A stretch of 64,000 nucleotides of DNA from Ga0077555 sp041397775. Lineage in GTDB: Bacteria > Pseudomonadota > Alphaproteobacteria > Rhizobiales > Hyphomicrobiaceae. This document shows, one piece after another, positions 43,458 to 53,160 of the stretch. The translations under genes and the position numbers were made by a program. A model generated the notes under the pieces. The model made no database searches and was not told the DNA's origin. It worked only from the letters and a program-made list of their open reading frames with translations. The stretch covers positions 372,001 through 436,000 of the forward strand of contig JAWKWB010000003.1 in the NCBI GenBank assembly GCA_041397775.1. Reading direction: 5' to 3'. Each line of letters opens with the position of its first letter. Position 1 is the first letter of the stretch.

Positions 43458-44150
43458 CTATGCGATCCGGTGCGCGTGGAACCCGAGCGTGTCGGCAATC
43501 GCCGTGATGTCGTCGTCCCGCGCGCGCCCGTCGTGGGCGACGAGAACGGCATTGTGCTCCCTGGTCGCGGGGGCTTCCTCGCACAGCCAGACATCAAGGT
43601 CCTGGGCGCGGAGGCGGGTGGCGATCCGTTGCGGAGTCGAATCTTCGGCCGAGTCGCAAGCGATATTGACGGCAATTACGCCGTCGGGCGCAAGGCGTCG
43701 ACGCAGCAGCGCGCACGTCCCCTCGTCGAGGACGGCGTCGTAATCGAAGCATGGCCCGCCGACATCGACCCCGATGGCGGGATAGGCGGCCGACCGCGTC
43801 ACGAGGAAGCTCGCCATGTCCGTCACGGAACAACCGACCGCGTGCGGCATCCAGAAATAGCGGCGCGCGATTTCGAAGCTGATGGCGTTGTCGTCCGTCA
43901 CCAGGACCCTGGCGCCGCCGGCATGCAGCTCGCTGGCAAGGGCGCCTCCGCCGCAGCCGAACAGCAGGACATCCGATCCGCCCGACAAGACGCGCGCCAT
44001 CAGCCGGACATAGGCGAGGCCGGCCTTGCCGCCCGACAAGACATAGCTCTGGTAGACGCCCGCCTCGTAATAGAGGCGCGCCCCGGTCGCCGGCTCTTCG
44101 AAAATCGTGATCTCGCCGCTGCGGCCGCTGAACCGCGCAAGCACCTCCAT
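43458..44150 (-). CDS. Spermidine synthase-like SAM-dependent methyltransferase fold protein
   Basis: 230 aa from the ATG at 44150, which has GAGG 6 nt upstream; longer starts would run into the palindromic operator region. ITIFEEPATGARLYYEAGVYQS resembles the N-terminal beta domain of SpeE-like proteins, and VLLFGCGGGALASELHAGGA is the nucleotide-binding loop with VLVTDDNAISFEIARRYF following. The Asp gate keeper region of true spermidine synthase is not clear, so the reaction is unknown. Divergent from the XRE gene. Confidence 0.75.
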   Translation of the reverse strand: MEVLARFSGRSGEITIFEEPATGARLYYEAGVYQSYVLSGGKAGLAYVRLMARVLSGGSDVLLFGCGGGALASELHAGGARVLVTDDNAISFEIARRYFWMPHAVGCSVTDMASFLVTRSAAYPAIGVDVGGPCFDYDAVLDEGTCALLRRRLAPDGVIAVNIACDSAEDSTPQRIATRLRAQDLDVWLCEEAPATREHNAVLVAHDGRARDDDITAIADTLGFHAHRIA

Positions 44151-44218
44151 CAGGACCTCGTCACGTCCGCATTGGATCCGCGATGCATCATAAAACATGC
44201 ATGATGATGTTCTGTACA

Positions 44219-44249
44219 TCACTATGCACTTACGATATATGCATAGTGA
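44219..44249. promoter_or_regulatory. Perfect inverted repeat, candidate operator for the XRE regulator
   Basis: TCACTATGCA (44219-44228) and TGCATAGTGA (44240-44249) are exact reverse complements with an 11-nt spacer. It sits 20 bp before the XRE start and 69 bp before the divergent gene's start. A further ATGCATGATGATG motif lies just upstream. The usual position and symmetry for an autoregulated HTH operator. Confidence 0.6.
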
Positions 44250-44269
44250 TTGATGGAGCCCATGTCTAG

Positions 44270-44575
44270 ATGATCACCGCAGCACAGATGCGCGCAGCCC
44301 GGGCACTGCTCGGCATAGACCAGCAGACACTGGCCGACATGGCGGAAGTATCGCTACCGACCATCCAGCGCATGGAGGCCAGCCAGGGCAACGTGCGAGG
44401 CGTCGTCGACACCCTGACGAAGGTCGTGCAGGCGTTCGATACCGCCGGCATCGAACTCATCGCCGAGAACACGCCCAGCCAGGGCAAGGGCCGCGGGGTG
44501 CGCTTCAAGGACGTGCTCGCGTCCGTCGACGGCGCCAGCCAGCCTCAATCGAAATCGCGGCGCCGGAAGTACTGA
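44270..44575 (+). CDS. XRE family transcriptional regulator
   Basis: 101 aa with GGAG ahead of the ATG. HTH_XRE: MRAARALLGIDQQTLADMAE then VSLPTIQRMEASQGNVRGVVDTL, then VQAFDTAGIELI, the short repressor-type layout. The tail is basic (SKSRRRKY). Followed after 85 bp by a SulP gene it may control. Confidence 0.88.
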   Translation: MITAAQMRAARALLGIDQQTLADMAEVSLPTIQRMEASQGNVRGVVDTLTKVVQAFDTAGIELIAENTPSQGKGRGVRFKDVLASVDGASQPQSKSRRRKY

Positions 44576-44660
44576 AGGCCAGGTGCCGCGAGGCTTTGCG
44601 CCCGCGACGCCCGTGCACCGACGATCCCGCCGCTCCTTGAATGAAAGGTGGCCGACAAAG

Positions 44661-46388
44661 ATGGATGCGCAATCGTTGGGGCGGTCGAGATCGCCCGAGC
44701 CGACATTCGCCGAGCTTTTCACGCCGAAGCTCGTCACGATCCTGCGGGAAGGTTACGGCTGGGCGCACCTCAAGGCCGATGCGATCGCCGGCCTGACCGT
44801 GGCCATCGTGGCGCTGCCGCTCTCGATGGCCATCGCCATCGGTTCGGGGCTTTCTCCCGACAAGGGGCTCTATACCGCCATCGTCGGCGGCTTCCTGATA
44901 TCGGCGTTGGGTGGCAGCCGGTTCCAGATCGGAGGGCCGGCAGGGGCATTCATCGTGCTCATCGCCACGATCGTCGACAGGCACGGCTACGACGGGCTGG
45001 TTCTGGCGACGCTGATGGCCGGCGCCATGATGCTGGCGGTCGGCTTCCTGCGCCTGGGGACGTACATCAAGTATATCCCGTTTCCCGTCACGGTCGGCTT
45101 TACCGCCGGCATTGCCGTGATCATCTTCGCCAGCCAGATCAAGGAGCTTCTCGGCCTCGACATTGCCAAGGAGCCCGCAGCCCTGATCCCGAAGCTGCAA
45201 GCGATCGTGGCCAATATCCACACGATCAAGCCGACGACCGTCGCCCTGGCAGCGCTCTCGATAGCGATCATCCTCGGGTTGCGGAAAGTCCGTCCGAAGT
45301 GGCCCGGCCTCTTGATCACGGTCGGCGTGGCCGCGCTGCTGACATTCGTCCTTCAGCTGGATGTCACGACGATCGGCTCGAAATTCGGCGGCATCCCGCG
45401 CTCTCTGCCTGCGCCCACCCTGCCGGTCTTCGACCTGGCCAAGATGCGCGCCGTCCTGCCCGATGCCATCGCCATCGCGCTGCTTGGCGCCATCGAGTCG
45501 CTGCTCTCGGCCGTCGTCGCGGACGGCATGACAGGCCGCAAGCACCGCTCCAACTGCGAGCTCGTCGCACAGGGCGCCGCCAACATTGCCGCCGTCATCT
45601 TCGGTGGCATGTGCGTCACCGGCACCATTGCCCGCACGGCGACCAATGTTCGCGCCAATGCGCATGGACCGGTCTCCGGGATGCTGCATGCGCTCTATGT
45701 GCTGCTGTTCATGCTGATCGCGGCGCCGCTGGCCGCCTACATCCCGCTTGCAAGCCTCGGCGCCGTCCTGGCGATCGTCGCCTGGAACATGGCGGAAAAG
45801 CAGGAATTCCTCGGCCTGCTCAGGACCTCCTGGGGCGATGCGCTGGTGCTGATGGCGACATTCCTTCTGACCATCTTCGAGGACCTCACGATTGCCATCG
45901 GCGTCGGCGTGACGCTTGGAGCGTTCCTCTTCCTTCACCGCATGGCCGAGGCGGTCGAGGTCGAGACGGGACGCAGGGTCATCGCCTCCGACGAGCCTGA
46001 CGCCTCGGGCATGGCACGCACGAGCTACGATCCCCATGCCCTCAATGGAGACGTGGTCGTCTATCGCATCGCGGGGGCATTTTTCTTCGGAGCAACTTCA
46101 GCGGTCAGCAGCGTGCTCGACCGGATCGGCGAGCATCCGAAGGTGTTCGTGCTCGACTTCACGGAGGTGCCGTTGGTCGACAGCACCGCTGCCAGGGCGC
46201 TCGAGGTCTTCACCCACAAGCTGCGACATTCGGGAACCCGGGTCTACTTCGCCGGGGCTGGCAAATCCGTCAGGCGAACACTGCTCGTCGCCGGCTTGCG
46301 CAAGCCTCTGGTCCGCTACGCCACCACCGCCGAGGATGCCGTCGCGCACTGGCGTGCACTGCGCGACGGCACGGCCGCCGCGTCGTGA
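44661..46388 (+). CDS. SulP family anion transporter with STAS domain
   Basis: 575 aa from the ATG at 44661 with AAAGGTGG upstream. Residues 30-430 form the SLC26/SulP membrane domain: AIAGLTVAIVALPLSMAIAIG, GGSRFQIGGPAGAFIVL and GCMCVTGTIARTATNVRA-type block (here GGMCVTGTIARTATNVRANA). Residues about 470-570 are the cytoplasmic STAS domain (VFVLDFTEVPLVDSTAARALE). Likely imports sulfate, bicarbonate or a dicarboxylate; specificity cannot be read. Confidence 0.93.
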   Translation: MDAQSLGRSRSPEPTFAELFTPKLVTILREGYGWAHLKADAIAGLTVAIVALPLSMAIAIGSGLSPDKGLYTAIVGGFLISALGGSRFQIGGPAGAFIVLIATIVDRHGYDGLVLATLMAGAMMLAVGFLRLGTYIKYIPFPVTVGFTAGIAVIIFASQIKELLGLDIAKEPAALIPKLQAIVANIHTIKPTTVALAALSIAIILGLRKVRPKWPGLLITVGVAALLTFVLQLDVTTIGSKFGGIPRSLPAPTLPVFDLAKMRAVLPDAIAIALLGAIESLLSAVVADGMTGRKHRSNCELVAQGAANIAAVIFGGMCVTGTIARTATNVRANAHGPVSGMLHALYVLLFMLIAAPLAAYIPLASLGAVLAIVAWNMAEKQEFLGLLRTSWGDALVLMATFLLTIFEDLTIAIGVGVTLGAFLFLHRMAEAVEVETGRRVIASDEPDASGMARTSYDPHALNGDVVVYRIAGAFFFGATSAVSSVLDRIGEHPKVFVLDFTEVPLVDSTAARALEVFTHKLRHSGTRVYFAGAGKSVRRTLLVAGLRKPLVRYATTAEDAVAHWRALRDGTAAAS

Positions 46389-47010
46389 ATGTAATATTCA
46401 CCACTCCGCCGCGGCCGACCCCTCCGCGCAGACCATAAAAGTCAAAAGCGGCACGGGATCTGATGACTTTCCCATGTCGCATGAAACGTCGCTGTCATAT
46501 TGAGCGCATGTCACAGTGCGCAGTGAAGTTTTGATGTCGTAAATCGATAATGAATTGAGAGAATAGAATTGGCTTCAAGTGCGCCCTGGCTTGGCGGCCC
46601 GCTCAAGGCCACCAACGGCACGGGTCGCGCATCGCGGCCCGAACACTGGTGCCACGAAGGATTGTCGTCCTGCTGCGGCAGTCGCCGGCGACGTACATTC
46701 GGGCTCTGCGAAATATCAAATCCGGTGCGCGGTTGTATCTCTTCCTTAATTGGAAGCCGTTAGTGATCTGGGTCCGGCATTCGTATTCGGCAGCGGCTCG
46801 TCCCGGCATGGGAACGCCGGCGCCATTTGGAATGCGCGTGGTGACATGTTTCCGGGACGGTTGTCGAAGACCGCGTTGGATGACGATCCGGACGGAGCGC
46901 GGAGAGGCAGGCGCGGAATTCGCTGCGCGGTCGTCGCGAGGATGCATGTCGGAGGATGGGGTGTTGTGAGCGTTGGGGCGGAACCCGCTCAAATCCAATG
47001 ATCGGGCGTC
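46389..47010. other. Intergenic stretch without a supported gene
   Basis: About 620 bp between the SulP gene and the histidine kinase. Open frames of 60-110 codons exist but have arginine/serine-rich shadow-like compositions and no ribosome binding sites. An AT-rich patch near 46500-46570 (TGTCGTAAATCGATAATGAA) is the likeliest promoter position. Confidence 0.45.
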
Positions 47011-50000
47011 ATGCGTCGTAAAATCAATCTTCCGTTTGGCGAGGTGCGGCTGCTGGTCGGCATGGCCGCCGTGCTGCTTGGCTTCGCGTGGACTTTGGTG
47101 GCTGCCGCCGTCATTGGCGACCGCAACGCGAACCTGCTGGATGCGCGGCGCGAGCTGGAGGCCTTGAACACGATCGCGGCAGAGCAGGTTCTGCGTGCGA
47201 TCACCGCCGTCGACTATACCGTTGGATATACGGCGGGTGCCCTGGCCAAGCGGAAGGAGCCCGGCACACTCGCCGAGCTTGTGAGGAGTGGCTCTGTTCG
47301 GCTCGACACACTTGTCCTGCTCAGCCACGTCGACGCCCAGGGCCGGCTCCTCGAAACCAACCGCGGCATCCAATCCAAGCGCGTCGAGCTGGCGGACCGG
47401 GAGCACATTCGCGTCCATCTGGACCGCAAGGTCGAGGGACTGTTCATCGGCAAGCCGGTGAGAGGGCGCGCCTCCGGCAAGTGGTCGATCCAGCTCACGC
47501 GGGCGATACCGGGGAAGGAGGGCGGCGTCGACGGCGTCGTCGTCGCCTCGATGGATCCGCATTATTTCGCGCGCTTCTGGCGGAGCGCACCGCTGGGCAA
47601 GGGGTATCGGCATGAGCTGGTGGGGTTGGACGGTGTCGTGCGGGCCGCCAGTTCCAGGACCGAGCCGCTGCTGGAGAAGGGCACTGTTCGGGCCGGACTT
47701 GCCGAAGCCGCCTGGATCAGGAACAGCGGTTATTTCCCGGCGACCGGCATGGACTTGCCGCAGGGGAACCACCTTGTCCGCTACCAGCGGATCGAGGGCC
47801 TGCCTCTGGCACTCGCGACGTCACGGGATGTGAGCGACGTAACCTCGTATTTCACGGGGACGAGCCGGCAATACCTGTTGATCGGCCTCGCCACCACGAT
47901 CGCCCTCCTGATCGTGACGCTGCAGCTCCTGAAGCGAACCACGCAATTGTTCGCCGAACGGCGCGAAGCCCTCATCGCGCGCCATCGCTTGCGCGACGCC
48001 ATCGAAGCGATTCCCGAAGGCTTCGCACTCTTCGACCGGGATGATCGTCTCGTCATCTGCAATGCCGCCTACAAGCGCTTCTATTCGACGAGCGCGGACA
48101 TCATCGACGAAGGCGTGACGTTCGAGCAGATCATCCGGGCGGGTGCCGAGCGAGGCCAGTACCCGCAGGCCGCCGGGCGTGTCGACGCATGGATCAAGGA
48201 GCGGCTGCGCAGTCACAGAGAGCCGTTCGGCTCGTTCGAGCAGGTCACCGATTCGGGGCGCTGGCTTCGGATCGAGGAGCGTCGCACGGAAGACGGCGGC
48301 ATCGTCGGAATCCGGGCCGACATCACGGCCATCAAGGAGCGTGAACTGGACCTCGCGCGACAGACGGCGCTGCTCACGGCAATTTTCGAGCACATGAGCG
48401 AGGGCCTCACGGTGATCGATCCGGACGGGCGTATCATCGCCTGCAACCGCCGCTTCGCCGAGATCACGAACGTCCCCGAGAAGGCCGAGATCCGAGGCAC
48501 GCAACTGGCGCAACTCCTTGCCATCTTCGGGCAGAGCGACCGCGTGTTGCCCGACCCTCTCATCGGCGATGGCGAGACCGCGCTTGGCGAAAGTCTCGGC
48601 CATCCCGAAAAGGCCGTCGAATGGCATGCCCCTGACGATCGCGTGATCGAGCTGAAATCCAACAAGCTTCCGGATGGCGGGTTCGTGACCGTCTATAACG
48701 ACGTCACGGAAAGCCGCGCCTATGCGCACCGGATCGCCGCCAGTGAGGCCCTGAAATCGGCGATGATCGCGACATCGCTGGATGGCATCGTCATCGTGAA
48801 TGGCCGGGGGACAATCAGCGAGTACATCGGTGCTGCCGAATCGATCCTGGGGTGGACGGCAGCCGAGGCCATCGGCCAGTCCCTGGTCGAGCTTCTGCAG
48901 CCGCAGGACAGTTCTACCCATTTGACGGATCTCCTGCTGCCTGTCGCAGGCTCCGAAGCCGGTGCGCGCCCGAAGTGCCTCGAGATCCGCGTCGCCCGAA
49001 AGAACGGGACCTACTTCCCGTCGGAAATCGCCGTTTCGCCGATCAAGACGGGTGGCCGCGCCAGCTTCAGCGTATTCATCCGCGATATTTCCGAGCGCAA
49101 GCGCATCGAAGAGGAGACGCGGCTGGCACGCGAGGCCGCCGAGGAGGCCAATCGCGCCAAGTCCGAGTTCCTCGCCATCGTCAGTCACGAAGTGCGCACG
49201 CCGATGAACGGGATCATCGGCCTGACGAGCCTGCTGATGCGCACCGAACTCGACAAGGAGCAGCAACAGTTCGCGCGCGGCATACAGGAATCGAGCGACC
49301 GGCTTCTCGTCCTCACCAACGAGATCCTCGAATTCGCGCGACTGGAGGCCGGCCGTCTGCAGATCGCCACCGCCCCCTTCGACCTGCAGCATCTTGCCGA
49401 TGGCCTGATCGTCACCACACGCATCCTGGTCGGATGGAAGAATGTCAACGTGCGGCTCGAGCTCGCCAGCGAGGTGCCGAAGTGGCTCGACGGTGATGCG
49501 ACGCGACTGCATCAAGTCATGCACAATCTGCTGGCGAATGCGGCCAAGTTCACGGAATGGGGGGGGATCATCCTCTCGATCCGTGCCATGGAAAACGATG
49601 GGCGCTGCGTTCGGCTGCGTGTCGAGATCCGCGATTCGGGCCCGGGCATCGCTCCCGAAACCAGAGCCAGGCTGTTCACTCCGTTCGAGCAGGGCTCCTC
49701 CAGCGTTGCGCGCCGCTACGGCGGCACCGGGCTGGGCCTCGCCATCAGCCGGAGCCTGATCGATCTGATGGGCGGGCGCATCGGCTGCCAAAGCCAAGTG
49801 GGCATCGGCACGACCTTCTGGTTCGAGGTGTCGCTCCCCTTGGCGGAGGCGCCGCAGGCCGAGGCGATGCTCGATATTCCCGCGCCGAAGGCCGTCACGC
49901 GCACACTCGACGTGCTCGTCGCGGAGGACACGCCGACGAGCCAGCTCGTGATCCGGTCCATGTTGACGAAGCTCGGGCATCGCGCGCGAGTCGTTGCCGA

Positions 50001-50673
50001 CGGCCTGGAGGCCGTGGCGGCGATGGCCCTCGACCGCTACGACCTCGTCCTCATGGACGTGCAGATGCCGAACATGGACGGCATAGACGCGACGCGAGAA
50101 ATCCGCGCACGCGAATGCTCGGGGCGCCAGACACCGATCATCGCGCTGACGGCGCAGGCGGATGCGGCGACACGCGAAAAGATCGCTGCCGCGGGAATGG
50201 ATGGCCATCTCACCAAACCCATAACGATCGAGCGCCTGGAGGCCGCTCTCGCCAGCCTCGACATCGAAACCTCCCGCCCGCACGAGGCGCCCGAAGAGAC
50301 CGCCGCGAACGGCGATGCGCCCGAGGAGGCGCCGGCGCAGGGGGCGCTGCTCGACGAGGCCGTGTTCGCAGCGCTTCGCGAGGCGGTCGGCGACGATGTC
50401 TTTGCCCAGTTGCTCGCAGAGCTGATGTCGGACGGCGAGGAGGCGCTGGATGCCCTGTCACGGGCGCTGGAGGTCGGCGACGATGTCCAATTGACCAGGA
50501 TCGCACACAAGCTCGCTGGTCTCTTCGGACAATTCGGTCTGGCGGCGGCGGCCCGTCTCGCGATCGCCGTGGAGACGGCCCAAAGCACCGACGCCCGCAT
50601 GAGGCTCGGTCACGAACTCGTGGCTGTCGGCCAGATCTCGATGCAATCTCGCCGGTTGCACGAGGTTGCGTGA
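47011..50673 (+). CDS. Hybrid sensor histidine kinase with PAS, receiver and HPt domains
   Basis: 1220 aa. TM1 near residues 10-31, an extracellular Cache-like domain (to about 285), TM2 (YLLIGLATTIALLIVTLQL), three PAS domains starting near 330 (AIEAIPEGFALFDRDDR), 455 (MSEGLTVIDPDGR) and 590 (SLDGIVIVNGRG), HisKA with IVSHEVRTPMNG (His726), HATPase (NLLANAAKF; GGTGLGLAIS), receiver (DLVLMDVQMPNMDG, Asp1016) and HPt (RIAHKLAGLFG, His1166). A complete phosphorelay up to the HPt; no output regulator is adjacent. It begins the signalling/polysaccharide half of the window. Confidence 0.95.
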   Translation: MRRKINLPFGEVRLLVGMAAVLLGFAWTLVAAAVIGDRNANLLDARRELEALNTIAAEQVLRAITAVDYTVGYTAGALAKRKEPGTLAELVRSGSVRLDTLVLLSHVDAQGRLLETNRGIQSKRVELADREHIRVHLDRKVEGLFIGKPVRGRASGKWSIQLTRAIPGKEGGVDGVVVASMDPHYFARFWRSAPLGKGYRHELVGLDGVVRAASSRTEPLLEKGTVRAGLAEAAWIRNSGYFPATGMDLPQGNHLVRYQRIEGLPLALATSRDVSDVTSYFTGTSRQYLLIGLATTIALLIVTLQLLKRTTQLFAERREALIARHRLRDAIEAIPEGFALFDRDDRLVICNAAYKRFYSTSADIIDEGVTFEQIIRAGAERGQYPQAAGRVDAWIKERLRSHREPFGSFEQVTDSGRWLRIEERRTEDGGIVGIRADITAIKERELDLARQTALLTAIFEHMSEGLTVIDPDGRIIACNRRFAEITNVPEKAEIRGTQLAQLLAIFGQSDRVLPDPLIGDGETALGESLGHPEKAVEWHAPDDRVIELKSNKLPDGGFVTVYNDVTESRAYAHRIAASEALKSAMIATSLDGIVIVNGRGTISEYIGAAESILGWTAAEAIGQSLVELLQPQDSSTHLTDLLLPVAGSEAGARPKCLEIRVARKNGTYFPSEIAVSPIKTGGRASFSVFIRDISERKRIEEETRLAREAAEEANRAKSEFLAIVSHEVRTPMNGIIGLTSLLMRTELDKEQQQFARGIQESSDRLLVLTNEILEFARLEAGRLQIATAPFDLQHLADGLIVTTRILVGWKNVNVRLELASEVPKWLDGDATRLHQVMHNLLANAAKFTEWGGIILSIRAMENDGRCVRLRVEIRDSGPGIAPETRARLFTPFEQGSSSVARRYGGTGLGLAISRSLIDLMGGRIGCQSQVGIGTTFWFEVSLPLAEAPQAEAMLDIPAPKAVTRTLDVLVAEDTPTSQLVIRSMLTKLGHRARVVADGLEAVAAMALDRYDLVLMDVQMPNMDGIDATREIRARECSGRQTPIIALTAQADAATREKIAAAGMDGHLTKPITIERLEAALASLDIETSRPHEAPEETAANGDAPEEAPAQGALLDEAVFAALREAVGDDVFAQLLAELMSDGEEALDALSRALEVGDDVQLTRIAHKLAGLFGQFGLAAAARLAIAVETAQSTDARMRLGHELVAVGQISMQSRRLHEVA

Positions 50674-50998
50674 GCGTGATCCGGATTGCGCGCCGATATG
50701 TCGGGATTGACGAAATACTGCGAATAATTTTCGCGCGAGCTTGGCGAGATTTGTCTGCGCCCGCTTAGGCCGCCTGAAATGCGACGGCGTTATTCTGGCA
50801 TTCCGGTTTCGACAGGTGCGTGCAGCCGCGACACGTTGTGCAAGCAAATGCCGGAACCCTGACGAACACGCGCAAGTCCAAGTTCGCAGTGTGGCTTTTG
50901 CATATGACGTTCGATGGTGCACCCAGTCACGTGCGAGCATCGAACGACGAGGTCGCCACACGCGAACGAGCGGAAACCGCCAGCCCGAGATGCCGTAC
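50674..50998. other. Intergenic stretch, small hairpin, no gene
   Basis: About 325 bp between the kinase and the GT2 gene. A small AT-rich hairpin (GCGAA-TAATT-TTCGC, 50720-50734) follows the kinase stop at 47 bp and may end its transcript. No credible coding sequence. Confidence 0.4.
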
Positions 50999-51808
50999 AT
51001 GACACGCCAAGCCAATGCCCGCCTGAAGCTCGACATCGTCATTCCCACCTACAATCGCGCCACGCTTCTGAGAAAGACGCTAGCGAGCATTCGAATTGCG
51101 GCCAAACCCGAAAATATCGAACTCGGTATCGTCGTCGTCGATAACAACTCCACCGACGACACCCGCGCGGTCGTCGAGGCGGAAATGCCCGCGTTCGGCG
51201 GCAGGCTGCGCTATCTCCTGGAAACCAAGCAGGGCCGCTCGTTCGCATTGAATGCAGGCATCGCCTCCTCGTCGGCCGATCTCATCGGCATGATCGACGA
51301 CGACGAGGAGATCGAGCCCGGCTGGATCGCGGAAATTGAGCGCAATTTCGCCGACGACACGCTCGATTTTCTCGGCGGCCCATGCCTGCCGAACTGGGGC
51401 GGCCTCGACTGTCCGGCCTGGGTGCCGCGCAGCCATGGCGGCCTCATCGGCTGGATCGTCCAGTCCGATCACGACTTCACGTACGGAAACGGCAATTTCG
51501 CCTACATGGTCGGCGGCAACGCTGTCATTCGCCGCGCCGTTCTGGAGCGGATCGGCCTCTATCACACGGGGCTGGGCAGGACCAAAACCAAGGTCAACGG
51601 TGGCGAGGATCTGGAGATGTTCGGACGCCTCATGGCCGCGAACGCCAAGGGCCGCTATTCCACGCGGCTCATCATCTATCACCACATTCCACTGGACCGG
51701 CTCAGCCGCACGTTCTTCCGTCGGCGCAGCTTCTGGGATGGTGTCAGCATCGGCTTCCTGAGCCGCACGAACCGGGAGCCGGTGCCCCACATCGGCGGGA
51801 TTCCCTGA
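50999..51808 (+). CDS. Glycosyltransferase family 2
   Basis: 269 aa from the ATG at 50999 (an ATG three codons earlier at 50990 is possible). GT-A fold: LDIVIPTYNRATLLRKTL, VVVDNNSTDDTR, then the metal DxD-like MIDDDEEIEPGW, and NFAYMVGGNAVIRR with GEDLEMFGRL as acceptor-site block. Soluble, no membrane anchor. Adds a sugar to a surface glycan by context. Confidence 0.9.
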   Translation: MTRQANARLKLDIVIPTYNRATLLRKTLASIRIAAKPENIELGIVVVDNNSTDDTRAVVEAEMPAFGGRLRYLLETKQGRSFALNAGIASSSADLIGMIDDDEEIEPGWIAEIERNFADDTLDFLGGPCLPNWGGLDCPAWVPRSHGGLIGWIVQSDHDFTYGNGNFAYMVGGNAVIRRAVLERIGLYHTGLGRTKTKVNGGEDLEMFGRLMAANAKGRYSTRLIIYHHIPLDRLSRTFFRRRSFWDGVSIGFLSRTNREPVPHIGGIP

Positions 51809-51991
51809 CACTTCGTCCGGGTGGTGGGGGAAGGCGTTCTCAAGCGTCTTGCCCTTCGGGCCGCATCTGCATCGGATCGGTTCGCCGACGAACTGCGTGT
51901 CTACGAGCTGTTTGGCCGCTTCTACGGCCGGTTCGTCTACGCCGGCGGTTGAGCCCGGCGACGGTGCCGACGGAACCATTCTGGACATGCG

Positions 51992-53134
51992 ATGGAAGTG
52001 CAACGCGAACGCAGCCTCTTGCCGGCTGCAAGAGCAGCCCACGACGTTGGCAGCGCGAAGACCCGCCTTGCCTATCTCGACGGCTTGCGGGGCGTCGCGA
52101 TTGGCATGGTGCTCGTGTTTCACGCCTATGCGCGCTGGGCGCATCTGATGCCGTTCGGAGCGACCTTCGCAGTCCCTCCCCTCGCTCAGGGTTGGGTCGG
52201 CGTCGAGCTGTTCTTCATCATCTCGGGCTTCGTCATCTTTCTGACGCTCGAGCGCTCGCGCTCTCTCGGAGACTTTGCCCTGCGGCGCTGGCGCAGGTTG
52301 ATGCCGGCGATGCTCGTCGCGACCGCGTTGATCGTGGTCACCGCGCCGCTGCTGCCTGAACGACCGCAGGGCGCGGTCCGTCTTGCCGATGTCCTCGTCG
52401 GCCTCACGTTCCTCGACCCGAAATGGTGGCTCTCCCTGCACATGGAGGTTGCTCCGATCGAGGGTGCCTTCTGGTCGCTATTCGTCGAAGTGCAATTCTA
52501 TGCGGTGGCGGGATTGGCGTATTTCATCGCCGGACGTCGCGGTGCACTGGCAGCGCTGATCGGCCTCTATGGTGCGGTCGTGCTTCTTCAGGCGGGAGCG
52601 ATCCCGCAAGGCCCGTTCCTTTACCGAGCCGCTTTCGCGCTCACCGACCGGCTCGGGGCGCTCTACTACCCCTGGTTCATCGCGGGGGCCCTGCTCTACG
52701 TGTTCGCCGAAACGCGAGAACGCCACTGGCTTTGGCTTGGCGTCGCCGCCTTGGCGGCCGCTGTCGTGACGAGCGAGCCGGCAGGACCTTGGCTCGCCGG
52801 GAAGCTGGCGTTCGCGGCGGTCGCCCTCCTCTTTCTGGCGGCACTGCTTTGGCCCCGCTTGCAGCGGTCGTTGTCCGGTCGGGGCGTGCAGTTCCTGGGC
52901 TTCGTCAGTTACCCGCTCTATCTGGTGCACGAGAACGCCGTCGTCGCGCTGACCGTCAAACTGGGACATGCAGCACCGGTGATCCCGGGATGGGCCCTGC
53001 CTCTCCTGCCGATGCTGGCCGTGGTCGCTGTGGCTTGGTGGATCGCCCGCTATGGAGAGCCCGCGGTGCGGCGCGCCCTGACGTGGCGACCGCAACGCCA
53101 CGGAGCAGGCATGGCCGGCGCTGTGCTGCACTGA
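51992..53134 (+). CDS. Acyltransferase family 3 (OafA-like) membrane protein
   Basis: 380 aa with ten or so membrane helices. Starts LAYLDGLRGVAIGMVLVFHA (the conserved catalytic His block), followed by VGVELFFIISGFVIFLTLE and RRWRRLMPAML, then EGAFWSLFVEVQFYAV, and VSYPLYLVHE at the end. O-acetylates or otherwise acylates a sugar of a surface glycan. Convergent with the O-antigen ligase-type gene. Confidence 0.93.
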   Translation: MEVQRERSLLPAARAAHDVGSAKTRLAYLDGLRGVAIGMVLVFHAYARWAHLMPFGATFAVPPLAQGWVGVELFFIISGFVIFLTLERSRSLGDFALRRWRRLMPAMLVATALIVVTAPLLPERPQGAVRLADVLVGLTFLDPKWWLSLHMEVAPIEGAFWSLFVEVQFYAVAGLAYFIAGRRGALAALIGLYGAVVLLQAGAIPQGPFLYRAAFALTDRLGALYYPWFIAGALLYVFAETRERHWLWLGVAALAAAVVTSEPAGPWLAGKLAFAAVALLFLAALLWPRLQRSLSGRGVQFLGFVSYPLYLVHENAVVALTVKLGHAAPVIPGWALPLLPMLAVVAVAWWIARYGEPAVRRALTWRPQRHGAGMAGAVLH

Positions 53135-53160
53135 GAGGGATCGCGACGGGAAACGCCGTT

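Noticed and set aside
46569..46969. Small plus-strand frames between SulP and the kinase
   Set aside because: No ribosome binding site, odd composition and no conserved pattern; left as intergenic.
47821..50283. 820-codon open frame on the minus strand
   Set aside because: Antisense of the hybrid kinase; composition is arginine/aspartate/histidine-rich without domain motifs.
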